Source: Schoenoplectus triqueter
Lineage: Eukaryota; Streptophyta; Magnoliopsida; Poales; Cyperaceae
Direction: 5' to 3'
DNA: 21,727 nucleotides
NCBI GenBank assembly: GCA_964058805.1
Contig: CAXKVV010001411.1
Location: 1-21,727, forward strand
A program made the translations under genes and the position numbers. Below the pieces are notes generated by a model. The model was not told the DNA's origin. It ran no database searches and worked only from the letters and a program-made list of their open reading frames with translations. Of this stretch, positions 1-10,393 are shown one piece after another. Position 1 is the first letter of the stretch; each line of letters opens with the position of its first letter.

Positions 1-517
1 GGATTTGGGTTCCTTGTTGTCCTTGACTTCCGATTTTTCTTTAGAATATTAAAACTAATGAAAAATCAATTATGAATATTTTTCGAAAAGAATCGTACAG
101 CAGAAAGAAGATTGAATCGTACAGCCGAGAGTTACGTAAACACCAGCATGCTGTCGTCAATGATTGAATTTTAAATCCATAAATAGATATTTTGATAAAG
201 AAGATCAATGTATAAGTTCATACTATGTATATAGAAAGGTATTGATAATATCCATATCACAGGCTTTTTATGAGAAACCTTTTTGTAATTGACAATTGAC
301 ATTCTGTCTCTCTACACTAGCACTCCATAATTGTATATCTATTTTTCCCCAATAAAAAGGACGCCACTAGAAAGTATACACAGTTCTTTTGCTGATATAA
401 AACCAAGATCAATGTCTAATTCAATTATTGAGTCAGTTTTCTTTTGTGAAACTTCAACCAGATAAGCTAGATAAATTATATTTGTCGAACTCAATATTTA
501 ACTTATATGGTCTGGGT
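1..517. other. 3' flank of the bHLH gene, no gene seen
   Basis: AT-rich sequence downstream of the bHLH stop codon, holding its 3' UTR and intergenic DNA. The only structure noticed is a short direct repeat, GAATCGTACAGC, near 91 and 113. No coding signal is supported. Confidence 0.5.
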
Positions 518-3025
518 TTAATTGTTTAAATCTTGATAAGCGGCTTGCATTACATTTTGATAGTCCCCATCCCAGGCATTAGTAATCTGCTTGGAAAAGG
601 AAAAAAAAGTAATTCAGTCACATACTTATATCCTCTGGATTTGTGTGTTTTTTGTGCATTTTTGTGGTGTGCATTAATCTATTAGAACCTGAGACAGAGG
701 CTCCTTTGATCCATTGTTAGAGATCAGTTGAGCATTAGCTATTCTTCTAAGTGCATCAGATGGGTCAACAATGCCAGCCATACCAGCATGTAGCAGATTT
801 TGCTGAGAATGATGCAATTGGGTTTGACCCGGTTCCAGTAAGTAGCCCATGGAGGATGATGGGCCCACCACATGGGGGTTGAATAACTGCTTGAGATAGA
901 AGTTAAGAAGGAAAAGAGATGCATTAATTTCCACAAATCATTATTTCTTTTGCAAACCAAGATTGCAATACTGGCAGTACTAGAGTAATTGAGGCCTAAA
1001 TGTGCTGCGTACTGACAGCTGTTTTATCAGTACCACAGTTATTGAAACTATGTTTGTGGATGCATCACAATGATGCAGACAAGTTTGAAATAAACTTATA
1101 AATATATGCGATAATGCAAACCCAGATTTGACTGACATTTTATAACAAACAAGCTGGTACTTTACATACCAATAAGTACTGTTATAATATGCCGAAAGTT
1201 CACTTACACTTTTGGAAAGAATGCTTTCTATGTTGAAGTCAAGCCGTTGGTTTATGGCCGAGAGTTTCATTGATAAAAACTGCAAAAATAAATAAATTTT
1301 AATAACATAATCATGAAGTTAATGTAAGTGGCAGGAAATAAGCAAATTAAATACATACCTCAACCTGCCGTTGTAAAGATTGCACATAGTTGATTATTTC
1401 ATCCAGCATAACAGCCTTTCCTGTCACCTTAAAATCAGAAAATTCAATTAAAATTATGTCAAACCTGCCTTGGTATCATTATTTTGCAAATCCAAATTTA
1501 GGTTATTGGATTTTGGGTTCTAACCTTTATAATTGCTAGCTGTTTAAGCAAGAATGAAAAATTCAGTTTCAACCAATTTTAACCAAATACAATATTAAAT
1601 TTATAATCATTATGATACAGTCTAGTGTTATACCAGTAAGGCAAAGTACAAGTAAAGCTGAAGAAAAATAAAATAAAGGAGGCAGTCGTACTTTACTACA
1701 ACCAGGCACTAAGTCTTGGAGATACTTCATCCTCTCACTAATTTTTTCCCTCCTTACCTAAACATGAACAAACACAAAATTGTTATTTTAAATCATAACT
1801 AATATGAGGTGCTGAGTTGCAAATACAATTTATATGCATAAAATATGTATTACCCTTTCAGAAAGACTGTGGCTATTAGTTGCTTGGCCACGACGAGCCC
1901 TGACATGAACATACTCTTCCTTGTTAGCTACATCTGATCCATCTTTTTTATTATTTTCATTAGGTTTTTTTTCTTCCCCTTTCTCCTCTTTGTCCGAAAT
2001 TTCTCTTGTACTATTCGGAACTGGAGATTGATGGTCTCCCTCCCCTTGATTCACCTCATTTTCCTTCAATTTACAAAATTGTTTATGACGCTTCAGTTTA
2101 TCAACTCTTGACTTGTTAAAATGTTTAACACTTAACAGGATTTAGCATATCTTTTCTTCTTGTGGACCCTATAATTTTTTAGGTAAAAAAATGCTTTCAG
2201 GAGGTTTGGTCATTTCTTAATTAGTTTTGAATCATCAAGCTTGATTATTTTAAAACATTTTGTGAATCAAACCGACAAAGTTTTCGCTGTTAGAAAGAGC
2301 TTATACATACATTGTTAGTCTCATATATTGACTGTGTCAAATACTGTTAAATAAATAGACAGTTCCAATTTAGAAATTTTAATATACTTTCCACAGTTGT
2401 CAATATCATTAAAGCACTCAATGTCGATAAATCTCGAAATTCTTTTATTTCATTTTAAGTGACCATTTACCTTTTTCTCAGGTGCACAATGCAATTGACC
2501 TTGCACTGTGTTCCTTTACAAAATAAGTGTAATACGATGGGAAAATAATTTAATTACCTGATTGGATCTCTTTCTCTTATTAGCATTTGCAACACTGGTT
2601 CCATCTTCTTGGCCACAGCCTTCACTGGAAGCACCCCTTCCAGTTTCATTCCTCTGTGTTCCTCTCCTATTACTACCACCTTCAACCAAATTATCTGTTC
2701 TCTTACTATGATCAACCACAGAATTGTTAATGGACCCCAACATTGCACTCACATTGGCACCATTAAAGCACGAGTACTTTGCAGCTCGTTCGATAAATGC
2801 CGAATCAGCTTGTATGTCGGAGAGGCTAGGTGGGAAAAAAGAACCCATTTTGGGGAATTGGCACAATAAGTTCTGATCCCATCCGAAATTGGGACCTGGA
2901 GGTCCCGGCATTGCATTCAAAGAGAGATCTGGCATGCTGCTACCAGCTAGAAAACCAGCATTTTGGTAGTTTAACCGGTACCCATTTCTCTCCAACTCAA
3001 ATTTATCCTTGTCATTTACTTCCAT
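518..3025 (-). CDS. bHLH transcription factor, CIB/HBI1-type (subfamily XII), seven exons
   Basis: Spliced CDS: exons 3025-2558, 2063-1854, 1757-1692, 1427-1359, 1279-1208, 886-689 and 586-518. All junctions are GT..AG and all are phase 0, giving 1152 nt and 383 residues. The ATG at 3025 has A at -3 and G at +4. A low-complexity N-terminal half (about residues 1-205) precedes the basic region, seen as [19 protein letters not shown] across exons 2 and 3 (about 210-230). It holds the His-Glu-Arg residues that read E-box/G-box DNA. Helix 1 ([17 protein letters not shown]), the loop KVTGKA and helix 2 ([19 protein letters not shown]) follow in exons 3-5, ending near residue 274. The exon boundaries inside the domain are those usual for this subfamily. 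The tail carries [10 protein letters not shown] and ends QDLNN. Members are nuclear, bind DNA as dimers and act in light, flowering, brassinosteroid or cell-elongation control. That role is inferred from family; the exact orthologue is not assigned. The exon 2 start at 2063 uses a weak acceptor and is the least certain junction. Confidence 0.93.
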
Positions 3026-3390
3026 TTACGAAGGATTTTTCTATGACTTAGAAAAGAGCAAGCTTGTTAATGAACTTAGTGAAATCAAGGAAGGATAGAA
3101 GAGGGATAGATTTGAAGTTTTTATTTATTTCCTCCTGCTTTTATAATATGTAGCTGCCAGTGGTGAAGCACGGAGAATTGAAATAAAATAGGAGGTGAAA
3201 AGGGACAGAGGAAACAGCTGTAACCAGCTGAGGTGAAAAGAATAAGCCAAGAGAATCTCCAGAAGGTCTGATAAATGAAAAAAAAATTCTATCAGAGATC
3301 ACAGGAATAAAAATCTAATCTCCTCTTTGATCACTCCCTCTCTCCCCTCTGCGTTTAGACAGAGCTGTAAAGCGATATACAAAGGAGAAA

Positions 3391-3408
3391 TTATTGAAGT
3401 GGAACCAT
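3391..3408 (-). promoter_or_regulatory. Upstream ORF 2 in the bHLH leader (MVPLQ)
   Basis: A 5-codon ORF in the leader. No other minus-strand ATG was found between it and the main start at 3025, so reinitiation after it could govern translation. No conserved peptide is recognised. Confidence 0.3.
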
Positions 3409-3578
3409 GAGAAACTAACCAACCACTCTCTCTTGGTCTCTCTTTAATTTCTTCCAACTCTGAACCTAACTGGTCAGAAAAAAAACTGAGAGAGAGGAAA
3501 AAAAGACAAGAAAAGATACCAACTTTAGATTCCTTTCCCTGTTTCAGCCTTTCTGGCCTGTTGAAAAATGGAAACCAG

Positions 3579-3602
3579 TTAAACTAAAACGCCTCCTTTC
3601 AT
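3579..3602 (-). promoter_or_regulatory. Upstream ORF 1 in the bHLH leader (MKGGVLV)
   Basis: A 7-codon ORF with its own stop, about 550 nt before the main ATG and just inside the leader predicted from the TATA box. It is real only if transcription starts at or above 3602. It could lower translation of the bHLH protein. Its sequence matches no conserved-peptide uORF that I recognise. Confidence 0.3.
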
Positions 3603-3660
3603 AAGAGAGAGAGAGAGAGGGAGGGAGAGAGAGGGTGGTTGCTTTGTATTTATACACATG

Positions 3661-4664
3661 GCTGTACGAGAGGGTCTACTCTATAGAATAGTTTGCCTAA
3701 TAATTGATAAAATATAAAATCCACAATTTCTTCCAAATATGTACTAATTATATAATTAATAAATTATAAATTTATAATACTGGATTTTACTTCTCAAGCT
3801 AGACATGAGAAATATATAATGGACCGAAACAACTTCTTTTATTAGCAATCAGAATTTGTTTGGGAATCCTCCCAAATTGTAGCTGTTTTTGCTTGGTCAA
3901 ATTCAACGTAGTTCAAGAGAGGAGGATTTGGATCAAAGAACCTTTCAGTTGAAATTATAAAATTAATCACAAAACTGAAGTATCTCGCACATCAGGTCTA
4001 TAATTGTATTATTTAGGCATTATGTAATTTTGAACAATTGAATCTATTTCAAAAAAAGGACCCCAAAAGCAATTGCAAGATTATAAGTTAACAAAATATA
4101 AGTATGTTGCAAGGAATGATTCTAAATTCTAAAAGGAGGCACCGTCACTTGAAACTAGGGAATAATAAGGGAATAGAAAATGTAATTAATTTTTTTTTTA
4201 AAAGTACACATATGAAGGACTAAAGGAGGGAAGGACACAAAGAGGCTGTATCTTAGCTACCTGGGATATTTGTTTAATAACTCCGAGGATTAATCTTTTT
4301 TAATTGTTATTATGTACACTTTGGCTTTGCTTTGGGAAAAGCCTTTAATTATGCTGTTCAACTTTGTAACTTTTACTCAACACGCCATTGTTAATTAATT
4401 TGCATATGGGCTAGAAATCTGACATTGACAAATCTGCACTATTTGTTTTTCTTTCTGTGTGGAAATATGTGTATCACTAGAAATGGCTGAGGACGAACCA
4501 AGTTCAAAAGCAAATGCGTGGATAACATTGCATCCACTAATCAAACATGCCATTTGATCATAAGCCACAGTTTATTGTTAGCTCAGGTTTGAAATTTTTT
4601 GGAATAATAATATTTTAACTTAACTTAAAATAACTTTATATGTATTTTTTTTCTTTTTTTGATA
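3661..4664. other. Upstream intergenic region of the bHLH gene
   Basis: AT-rich DNA above the TATA box, with scattered A and T runs. I see no exon with splice signals, no clear repeat and no RNA gene. It presumably holds the distal bHLH promoter. Confidence 0.5.
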
Positions 4665-5079
4665 CAAAAGATCAGAGGCGGATCTACTAAAGGGGAATGG
4701 GGATCAATTGATTTCTATTCATTTTCAAATTTTTAATACTAATATAAAATATTATAATGATTTTCCATTAAAATGCTACACATACTCAAAAATTGATCTC
4801 CATATAATTTTTAAATTTTATATATAGTTAATCCCCATACATTTTAAAACAAAAATACTCCGTGTGTAGATTGGAGGTCTATTAATATTTACCATTTATA
4901 CTCCAAAAGTTAAACCATGAGCTCATTTCTCTATCTTAACCTAAAAAATCATGATAATTATTATTAATACTACTATTTTTATTATTATATTTTTAATTAT
5001 TATTATATTAAAAATATTATTATAATAAAATGATTTTGACCCCATTGTCGAAGATTTTGCATCCGCCCCTGCAGAAGAC
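4665..5079. mobile_element. hAT-like MITE, 399 bp, with worn 8-bp target duplication
   Basis: The element spans 4673-5071. The left end reads CAGAGGCGGAT and the right end, reversed, reads CAGGGGCGGAT. Just inside, AATGGGGATCAA matches AATGGGGTCAAA. The flanking octamers CAAAAGAT (4665-4672) and CAGAAGAC (5072-5079) agree at 6 of 8 positions, as expected for an old 8-bp duplication. CAGGGGC-type ends with 8-bp duplications are typical of hAT elements. The interior is AT-rich and has no transposase, so it is non-autonomous. Confidence 0.65.
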
Positions 5080-5761
5080 TTCAATAAGTCATCGGTTTCA
5101 TTAACATGAAATTTCAATTATAGATATATACAAAATGTTAAATATATTTTTGGGGATAAAATATGTCACTAGCACGAGCCCTTTTGACTAGAGGGTAAAA
5201 TTTGAATTTTGTGGGATAAAATTTAAAAAAAAAACTTTAATATAAATATATTTTTCTAAAAAAAAAATTCTGTACAATTATAAAGTTATTATTTTAAAAA
5301 AAAATATGAGCAGCTACTCCCCGACTCGTACAAATGTCTTTTATGAATATATGCATCTAGCCATGTACTCAACTTCTCCATCAATCTATAATTTCCTCAA
5401 ATTCAATGCATCGATATTATCATATTAATACCAAACCCCAAGCCCATCATTTTTTTAGCAAGTCAAAGTAGAAGCAGGCAGTTCAAATGAAGCTCTTTTC
5501 ACACGTAGCTCAAACTAGCCTCTCGCTTTCATATCAATACTAGATTTAGAAACAGACCAACTAAGGTCATAAATATGGAGCATTAATTAAAAATAATAAT
5601 GTATGCTGAGCTTGAGGGAAATCCAGACCCTCTGTAACGGGTACATGCCATCTAGCTGTATAACGAGTCACCGTACCCGGAACAAAGATTTTCTTGCCTT
5701 GTAGATAGCTCATTTATTTAATTATTTAATTTTTTTAAGAGTTTACCTCTATTTGATACTT
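5080..5761. other. Intergenic, AT-rich, no gene seen
   Basis: Contains poly-A and poly-T tracts near 5225-5300 and no open frame with splice or start context. It separates the hAT-like MITE from the LTR retrotransposon. Confidence 0.5.
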
Positions 5762-5766
5762 TGTTA

Positions 5767-6422
5767 TGATAACGATCAAGTCATGACAGATAGACAAGTG
5801 AACAACCAAGGCTAAGAAAACATGTTCTTGACCAGATCACACTTAGAAAAATCAGGTCCAAATAAGATTTGTAATTAATTTCCGAGATAGTTTTCTGGAT
5901 AAATTGAAACGAACCAATATTTTGAGCATAACTTTCTCATACGGGCTCTAAATTAAGTGATTTAAAATTATGTGAAAAGTTGACGAAATGAGCTACAACT
6001 TTTGTGTTTTGAGTTTCTTCAGATTCTAGACGCTTCTAAGTCATAAATGTACATCAAATGAAAGTGGTCATTGAGAAGTCATCCAGTCAGCAGCTTTAAT
6101 TATTCTATTGAGTTTTGTGACAACTTCTTGAGTTTTCAGGAGAGTCTTTTGAGTATTTTTAGGTTTTATTTAATATGTTTTGGTAACAACAATAGTAGTT
6201 AAGATTATTTTAATTATCTAAGATATTTCTAGAGTTGTAAGATGTCTATATAAAGCCTCATAGGAGAATGTAATAAAGAAGTTGATGAATATTATAAATT
6301 TTATTTTATGAGTTGAGTTTATCTCCTCTTTTATCCTACTGTGAGTTGAGAGTATCCTCCAGTTGTGATTTAATCGTCGAATGTGTTTGTGTCCTTGAAC
6401 GATTTTGCCTCGAACGCTATCT
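5767..6422 (+). repeat. 5' LTR
   Basis: Starts TGATAACGATCAAG and ends CGAACGCTATCT, where the 3' copy keeps the canonical CA. A TATA box (TATATAAA) lies at 6247-6254 and AATAAA at 6272-6277, in the positions expected for element transcription and polyadenylation. Confidence 0.88.
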
Positions 6423-6424
6423 TT

Positions 6425-6437
6425 TGATATCAGAGTT
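6425..6437 (+). other. Primer binding site, initiator-Met tRNA type
   Basis: TGATATCAGAGTT begins two bases after the 5' LTR. It resembles TGGTATCAGAGC, the complement of the 3' end of initiator methionine tRNA used by most plant LTR elements. The second G of the usual site is A here. Confidence 0.7.
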
Positions 6438-6448
6438 GCAGGTTAGAG

Positions 6449-7769
6449 ATGGTGCGAGGAAGACGTACCAACAATACACAACCGCAGCAAGATGATCGAG
6501 ACATTGAGCTGAACGAGTTGAGACAACATGTACAACAACTCCAGTGACGTATCATGCTAGTGGAGTCCAATCAAAACCAAGACCGCCGAATGAGGCATGG
6601 TTCTTCGAAAAGCAAATCTTGTGAGGATCGAGATCGCCGAATGAGGCACGATTTTTCTACAAGCACAATTGCTGACCAAAATCAAGACTGTCGAATGAGG
6701 CATGGTTCTTCGAGAAGCAAAACTTGCTAGAGTCAAGACCGTCGAAAGTGACATGATTCTTCAAGCTACCTCAACTTTCCTGCTCACCACTTACTTCACA
6801 ACATCTCCAATGATAATGTTTCTCCTTCGCATCACCAACAACGGAGAAACAACCATTCCAAGAATCACAATATGTTGAATTATGAGTTACAAGAGAATAA
6901 ATATTTCCACAACAATAAATTTTTGGCGTCTTGTGGCAAAGAGGCTCTATATAACACCGCATCCGAAGGAACACTTGTGTCCAACAGACCACCAACTTCA
7001 AAAAGAAAATTTTGTAAAAAATCTCTTTCGAAAAGCTCTCTTAACTCTCTTTCTTCAACTTCTTTTTCTTATCAAAATCTAATTTGAAGATTGAGAAACC
7101 ATTAAAAGAGAAAAGACCTGGCAATAGCAAAGGTCTTTGTTTCAAGAAATTTTCACATAAGTTATTTAAAAAGATGCCTGACAAGAATACCTTCAAGATC
7201 CTTATTTAGAAAACCAAAGGGACTCGTGAGAAGTCTATAAAAATAAAAAATCCAACTTTGGTTTAGTCTAAAGTGAAGAGTGTAAAGTGTTTCAAGTGCC
7301 AACGTGATGGACATAATTCAGCATTTTGTGTGGCCATGAATTTAAAAGAAGATTTCCTAGCTTATGTGTCGTCCTCAAACCCCAAAGAGCATAATATTTT
7401 TAAGGAAATTGAAATCATTGATTGTGAGGACTTGTTGTTTGATTCTCCATCATTTTTTATCAATATCCTGATGAAGAAGATGTCCAAATCAATGTGGATG
7501 AGTCCTGGACAGATTTTGGTCCTTTTGGTAGCCCTCTAATCCTTGAAGAGAAGTTTATTAGTGATTTATCAGTGTCCTCATGCTTTCCTTTCATTCTCAT
7601 GAGTATAGCTAATTTGGAGGTATGTTCTTTATCAACAATCGATATACCTTCCAAATTGAAATGTTGGTGTTTAAATGACAACAAAAGAGAGAAGTATTGT
7701 GAATATGAAGATTATTTACTTGAATCGAGATTCCAATCAAAAAAACGCAAGATACTTTATAATTTTTAG
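6449..7769 (+). pseudogene. Decayed gag of the LTR element, with CCHC zinc knuckle
   Basis: An ATG at 6449 opens MVRGRRTNNTQPQQDDRD and a short acidic helix, then meets TGA at 6545. Later frames are broken by stops and shifts. At 7288-7329 a perfect nucleocapsid-type knuckle is readable, CFKCQRDGHNSAFC, with the CX2CX4HX4C spacing. An in-frame TAG lies just upstream of it. The frame then changes near 7480, and the reading continues in the frame of 7494-7769, ending KKRKILYNF. No recognisable pol domain follows. The knuckle identifies the remnant as a gag nucleocapsid. It cannot make a functional polyprotein. Confidence 0.7.
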
Positions 7770-8566
7770 AAGTGGAAGTTCTCGATTTGATTTTAGATTT
7801 GATGAGATAATGAAATAAGTCATTAGATTACCCGTTTGTGGTTTGCACAACTCCATTCTCATTTCATGTGCATTGGGGATGTATGAAATTAGATTTTTTA
7901 AACTAGTCCAAACTATTTTAGCATTCATTGATCCCAAATTAGAGATTGTGTATCATTGGCTGAAAGAAAAAGTTAATTCTAGTAAAAGGCAATTTTATGG
8001 CAGCAAAGACCTTATCCTGAAAATGATAAAATTTCTTCTTAAAATGTTAAAATCTGAATCAAAACTTTTGGGATATAAAAGATGAAAGTTGAATAGTCCA
8101 TTTATGATTCTAATCCTCGTGAAAGTAAACATTCTACAAACTGGGAGAATAGAAGATAAAATTTCAGTGACGTATGGTGCTAGAATTTTGAACATTACAT
8201 ATAAGGCTTATTGGTTGATTAGCTCACAAATGACCCAGTCGATAATGGCAAAAGGTTCAAGAACTCCTCCAACTTCAAAAAAAAATGTTGTTTTTCATCT
8301 CAAGTCAAGACAAATCTGGCACTAAATCTCAAGAGAAAATAATTTAAGAATGTGGTGCTTGAATGTCCAAAATAGTAGTTTTTTATACTCATTGAAGAGG
8401 TACAAAAAGAGGTACGTATGGGCAACGACTCAACACCAATCAGTGAAAAATCTATAAAGAAGAAAGATATCACACAAGTGTACTCTTGGCCATTTGAAAC
8501 ATGTCTAGCTGAAGAATGATGCCTACCATGGTGAAAATGAGCCGAATTCGTGGGCGAGTTCTTTTC
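7770..8566 (+). other. Non-coding interior of the LTR element
   Basis: Short frames only. I found no reverse transcriptase (YxDD-like), integrase (HHCC/DDE) or aspartic protease (DTG/DSG) motif. Where an autonomous element would carry several kilobases of pol, this one has about 0.8 kb of anonymous sequence. Confidence 0.55.
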
Positions 8567-8579
8567 AACCGGGGGAGAA
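8567..8579 (+). other. Polypurine tract
   Basis: AACCGGGGGAGAA directly precedes the 3' LTR start (TGATGACG), the position of the plus-strand primer in LTR elements. Two pyrimidines interrupt the purines. Confidence 0.7.
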
Positions 8580-9229
8580 TGATGACGATGAAGTCATGAC
8601 AGAGGGACAAGTGAATAACTAAGACCAAAGAAATATGTTCTGGACCAGGTCACACTTAGAAGAACCAAGTCCAACTCAGTTTTGCAATTAATTTTCGAAA
8701 TAACTTTCTGGATAGATTGGAATGAGCCGGTATTTTAGCCATAATTTTCTCATACGAACTCCAAATTAAGTGATTTAAAATTTTATAGAAAGCTGACGAA
8801 ATAGGCTACAACTGTTATGTTTTGAGTTTCTTCAGATTCCAAAAGTTTCGAAGTCATAAATATACGTCAAGTGAATATGATCATTAAGAAGTTAGCAACT
8901 TTAATTGTTCTCTTGAGTCATGTGATAATTTCTGGAGTTTTCATGAGAGTTTTTTTTGAGTATTTTTAGATTTTATTTATTATGTTTTGACAACAATAAT
9001 AATAGTTAAGATTACTTTAATTATCTAAGATCTTTGTGTGTTGTAAGATGTCTATATAAAATCTCATAGCATAATATAATAAAGAAATTGATGAATATTA
9101 CAAATTTTATTTTCTGAGTTAAATTTATCTCCTCCTTTTATTCTACTGTGAGTTGAGAGTATCATTCAGTTGTTATTTAATCATTGGATGTGTTTGTGTC
9201 ATTGAACAGTTCTGTCTCGAACACTATCA
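8580..9229 (+). repeat. 3' LTR
   Basis: Starts TGATGACGATGAAG and ends CACTATCA. Colinear with the 5' LTR throughout. It carries TATATAAA at 9053-9060 and AATAAA at 9078-9083. It is followed by TGTTA, the second copy of the target duplication. Confidence 0.88.
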
Positions 9230-9306
9230 TGTTAGCTAGTAAGGCTTCTAGTTCAAGCACACTTTGAAGAATTTGGATCTTTATTTTCCGCAGGTATGGA
9301 TGATTG

Positions 9307-9423
9307 GATCTTTTAAATGAGCATTTTGATAAGTTGATATCATCGGATCTTTTAATTGAGCATTTTGATAAGTTGATGTGTTTGGATCTTTTAAATGAGC
9401 ATTTTGATAAGTTTGATGTGAAT
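9307..9423. repeat. Three tandem 39-bp repeats
   Basis: Copies begin at 9307, 9346 and 9385, each starting GATCTTTTAAATGAGCATTT with few substitutions. Because 39 is divisible by three, the minus strand stays open and reads a repeated NLSKCSFKRS peptide. No initiation or splice context supports a gene. The array lies 72 bp beyond the LTR element's target duplication. Confidence 0.85.
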
Positions 9424-9935
9424 TGGTACGATTTCAACGCAAACACATTTGTCTGATATGCATGATCTAATGATCTCAATCCCAAATTACGTGCGCATAT
9501 TAATTTACCTGCATCAAGAAATATGGATTCAAGAAAAGGTAAATTCTACGGAAATATGAGCTAGCTGTTCTGTACTTTTCTAGGAATATAATATGCAGGC
9601 CGGTCAATTTCAATTTTAATTTTAATTAAATTAAACATTCAATTAAGATATGAATAAATATGCATGGGTTTGAGAGACGTCTTAGAAGTGTGTGCCAAAG
9701 AGCGTAACTTAGTCTTGGGTTTTATATTATTACCAGTAGATTGTCAAAGATTCGCATGAGGAATTATAATTAGGGATTAGTGATTATGTTTATTTGCTTC
9801 TTTTTCCCCTTTCTTACTACGAAATCAAGTAATTTTTTTTTATGATCTCGAGCTTGAATTGAAAGTTGCAATGTTCACGGCGAAGAGAATTTATATTGTA
9901 TAATTGTATTGATCATTTTTTTTATTGCAGACCCT
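9424..9935. other. Intergenic, no gene seen
   Basis: AT-rich DNA between the 39-bp array and the first Mutator-like MITE. No repeat, exon or RNA gene could be supported. Confidence 0.5.
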
Positions 9936-10393
9936 TTTTATATTGGATGGGGATCACTTGACAATGGGTTATTTTGATAATCTTGACAATAAATTTTCAA
10001 ATAAATATTAAAAAAAGTTAAAAAAAAATATGAACATGTTTTTCTACTTATAAATTGGTGATTCAAATTACATGTAATTTCATTATCATTTGATATTTCA
10101 TTAAGGATCATCAAAATTTTATATAATTTATAAAGATTATAATTTGATGGTCTTTGATAGATTATCAAACAATAATGATATTACATAAAATTTAAATCAC
10201 CGGATATGAAATCTAAAGGGATACCCATTCATATTCCAACTAATATCTTTACATTTGTCATTTCAATCTATAAGTAGAATAACATATTTATGAGATTTTT
10301 TTCTATTTTTAAAAGAGTTTCGTATTTATTTGAAAATATATTGTCAAGATTGTCAAGATAACCATTGTCAAGTGATCCCTTCCCTTTTATATT
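9936..10393. mobile_element. Mutator-like MITE, copy 1 (440 bp), intact ends
   Basis: The element is 9945-10384. Its left arm begins GGATGGGGATCACTTGACAA and the right arm, reversed, begins GGGAAGGGATCACTTGACAA. Similarity continues inward for about 60 bp, through TTATTTTGATAATCTTGACAA and TTTTCAAATAAATA. Perfect 9-bp direct repeats TTTTATATT flank it at 9936-9944 and 10385-10393. Long inverted ends plus a 9-bp duplication are the hallmark of Mutator-like elements. The interior has no transposase. Confidence 0.85.

Larger units (their letters stand above)
3026..3660 (-). promoter_or_regulatory. Core promoter and long CT-rich 5' leader of the bHLH gene
   Basis: On the minus strand a TATA box (TATAAATA) lies at 3654-3647. 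About 15-45 nt further on comes a TC/CT-rich tract, seen as GA repeats on the plus strand at 3604-3634, a composition common at plant transcription starts. A start inside this tract gives a leader of roughly 590 nt before the ATG at 3025. A leader intron cannot be excluded. The leader holds two short upstream ORFs, listed separately. Confidence 0.6.
5767..9229 (+). mobile_element. Complete non-autonomous LTR retrotransposon, 3.46 kb
   Basis: Two direct repeats of about 650 bp (5767-6422 and 8580-9229) bound a 2.16-kb interior. The flanks carry an identical 5-bp target duplication, TGTTA, at 5762-5766 and 9230-9234. The primer site after the 5' LTR and the polypurine tract before the 3' LTR fix the plus orientation. 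The interior encodes only a broken gag with one CCHC zinc knuckle. No protease, reverse transcriptase, RNase H or integrase motif is seen, so the element would depend on proteins from another copy. The short gag N-terminus and single knuckle suggest a Ty3/gypsy-related LARD-like derivative; that placement is inference. The last ~180 bp of the two LTRs differ at about 24 sites by hand count, which points to an old insertion. Confidence 0.9.

Noticed and set aside
2609..3051. Plus-strand ORFs opposite the first bHLH exon
   Set aside because: They are antisense shadows of a well-supported coding exon.
9177..9485. Minus-strand 102-codon ORF with repeated NLSKCSFKRS
   Set aside because: The repeats arise from a 39-bp array, whose length keeps any frame open. 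The ORF also runs into the 3' LTR, so it crosses an insertion boundary.
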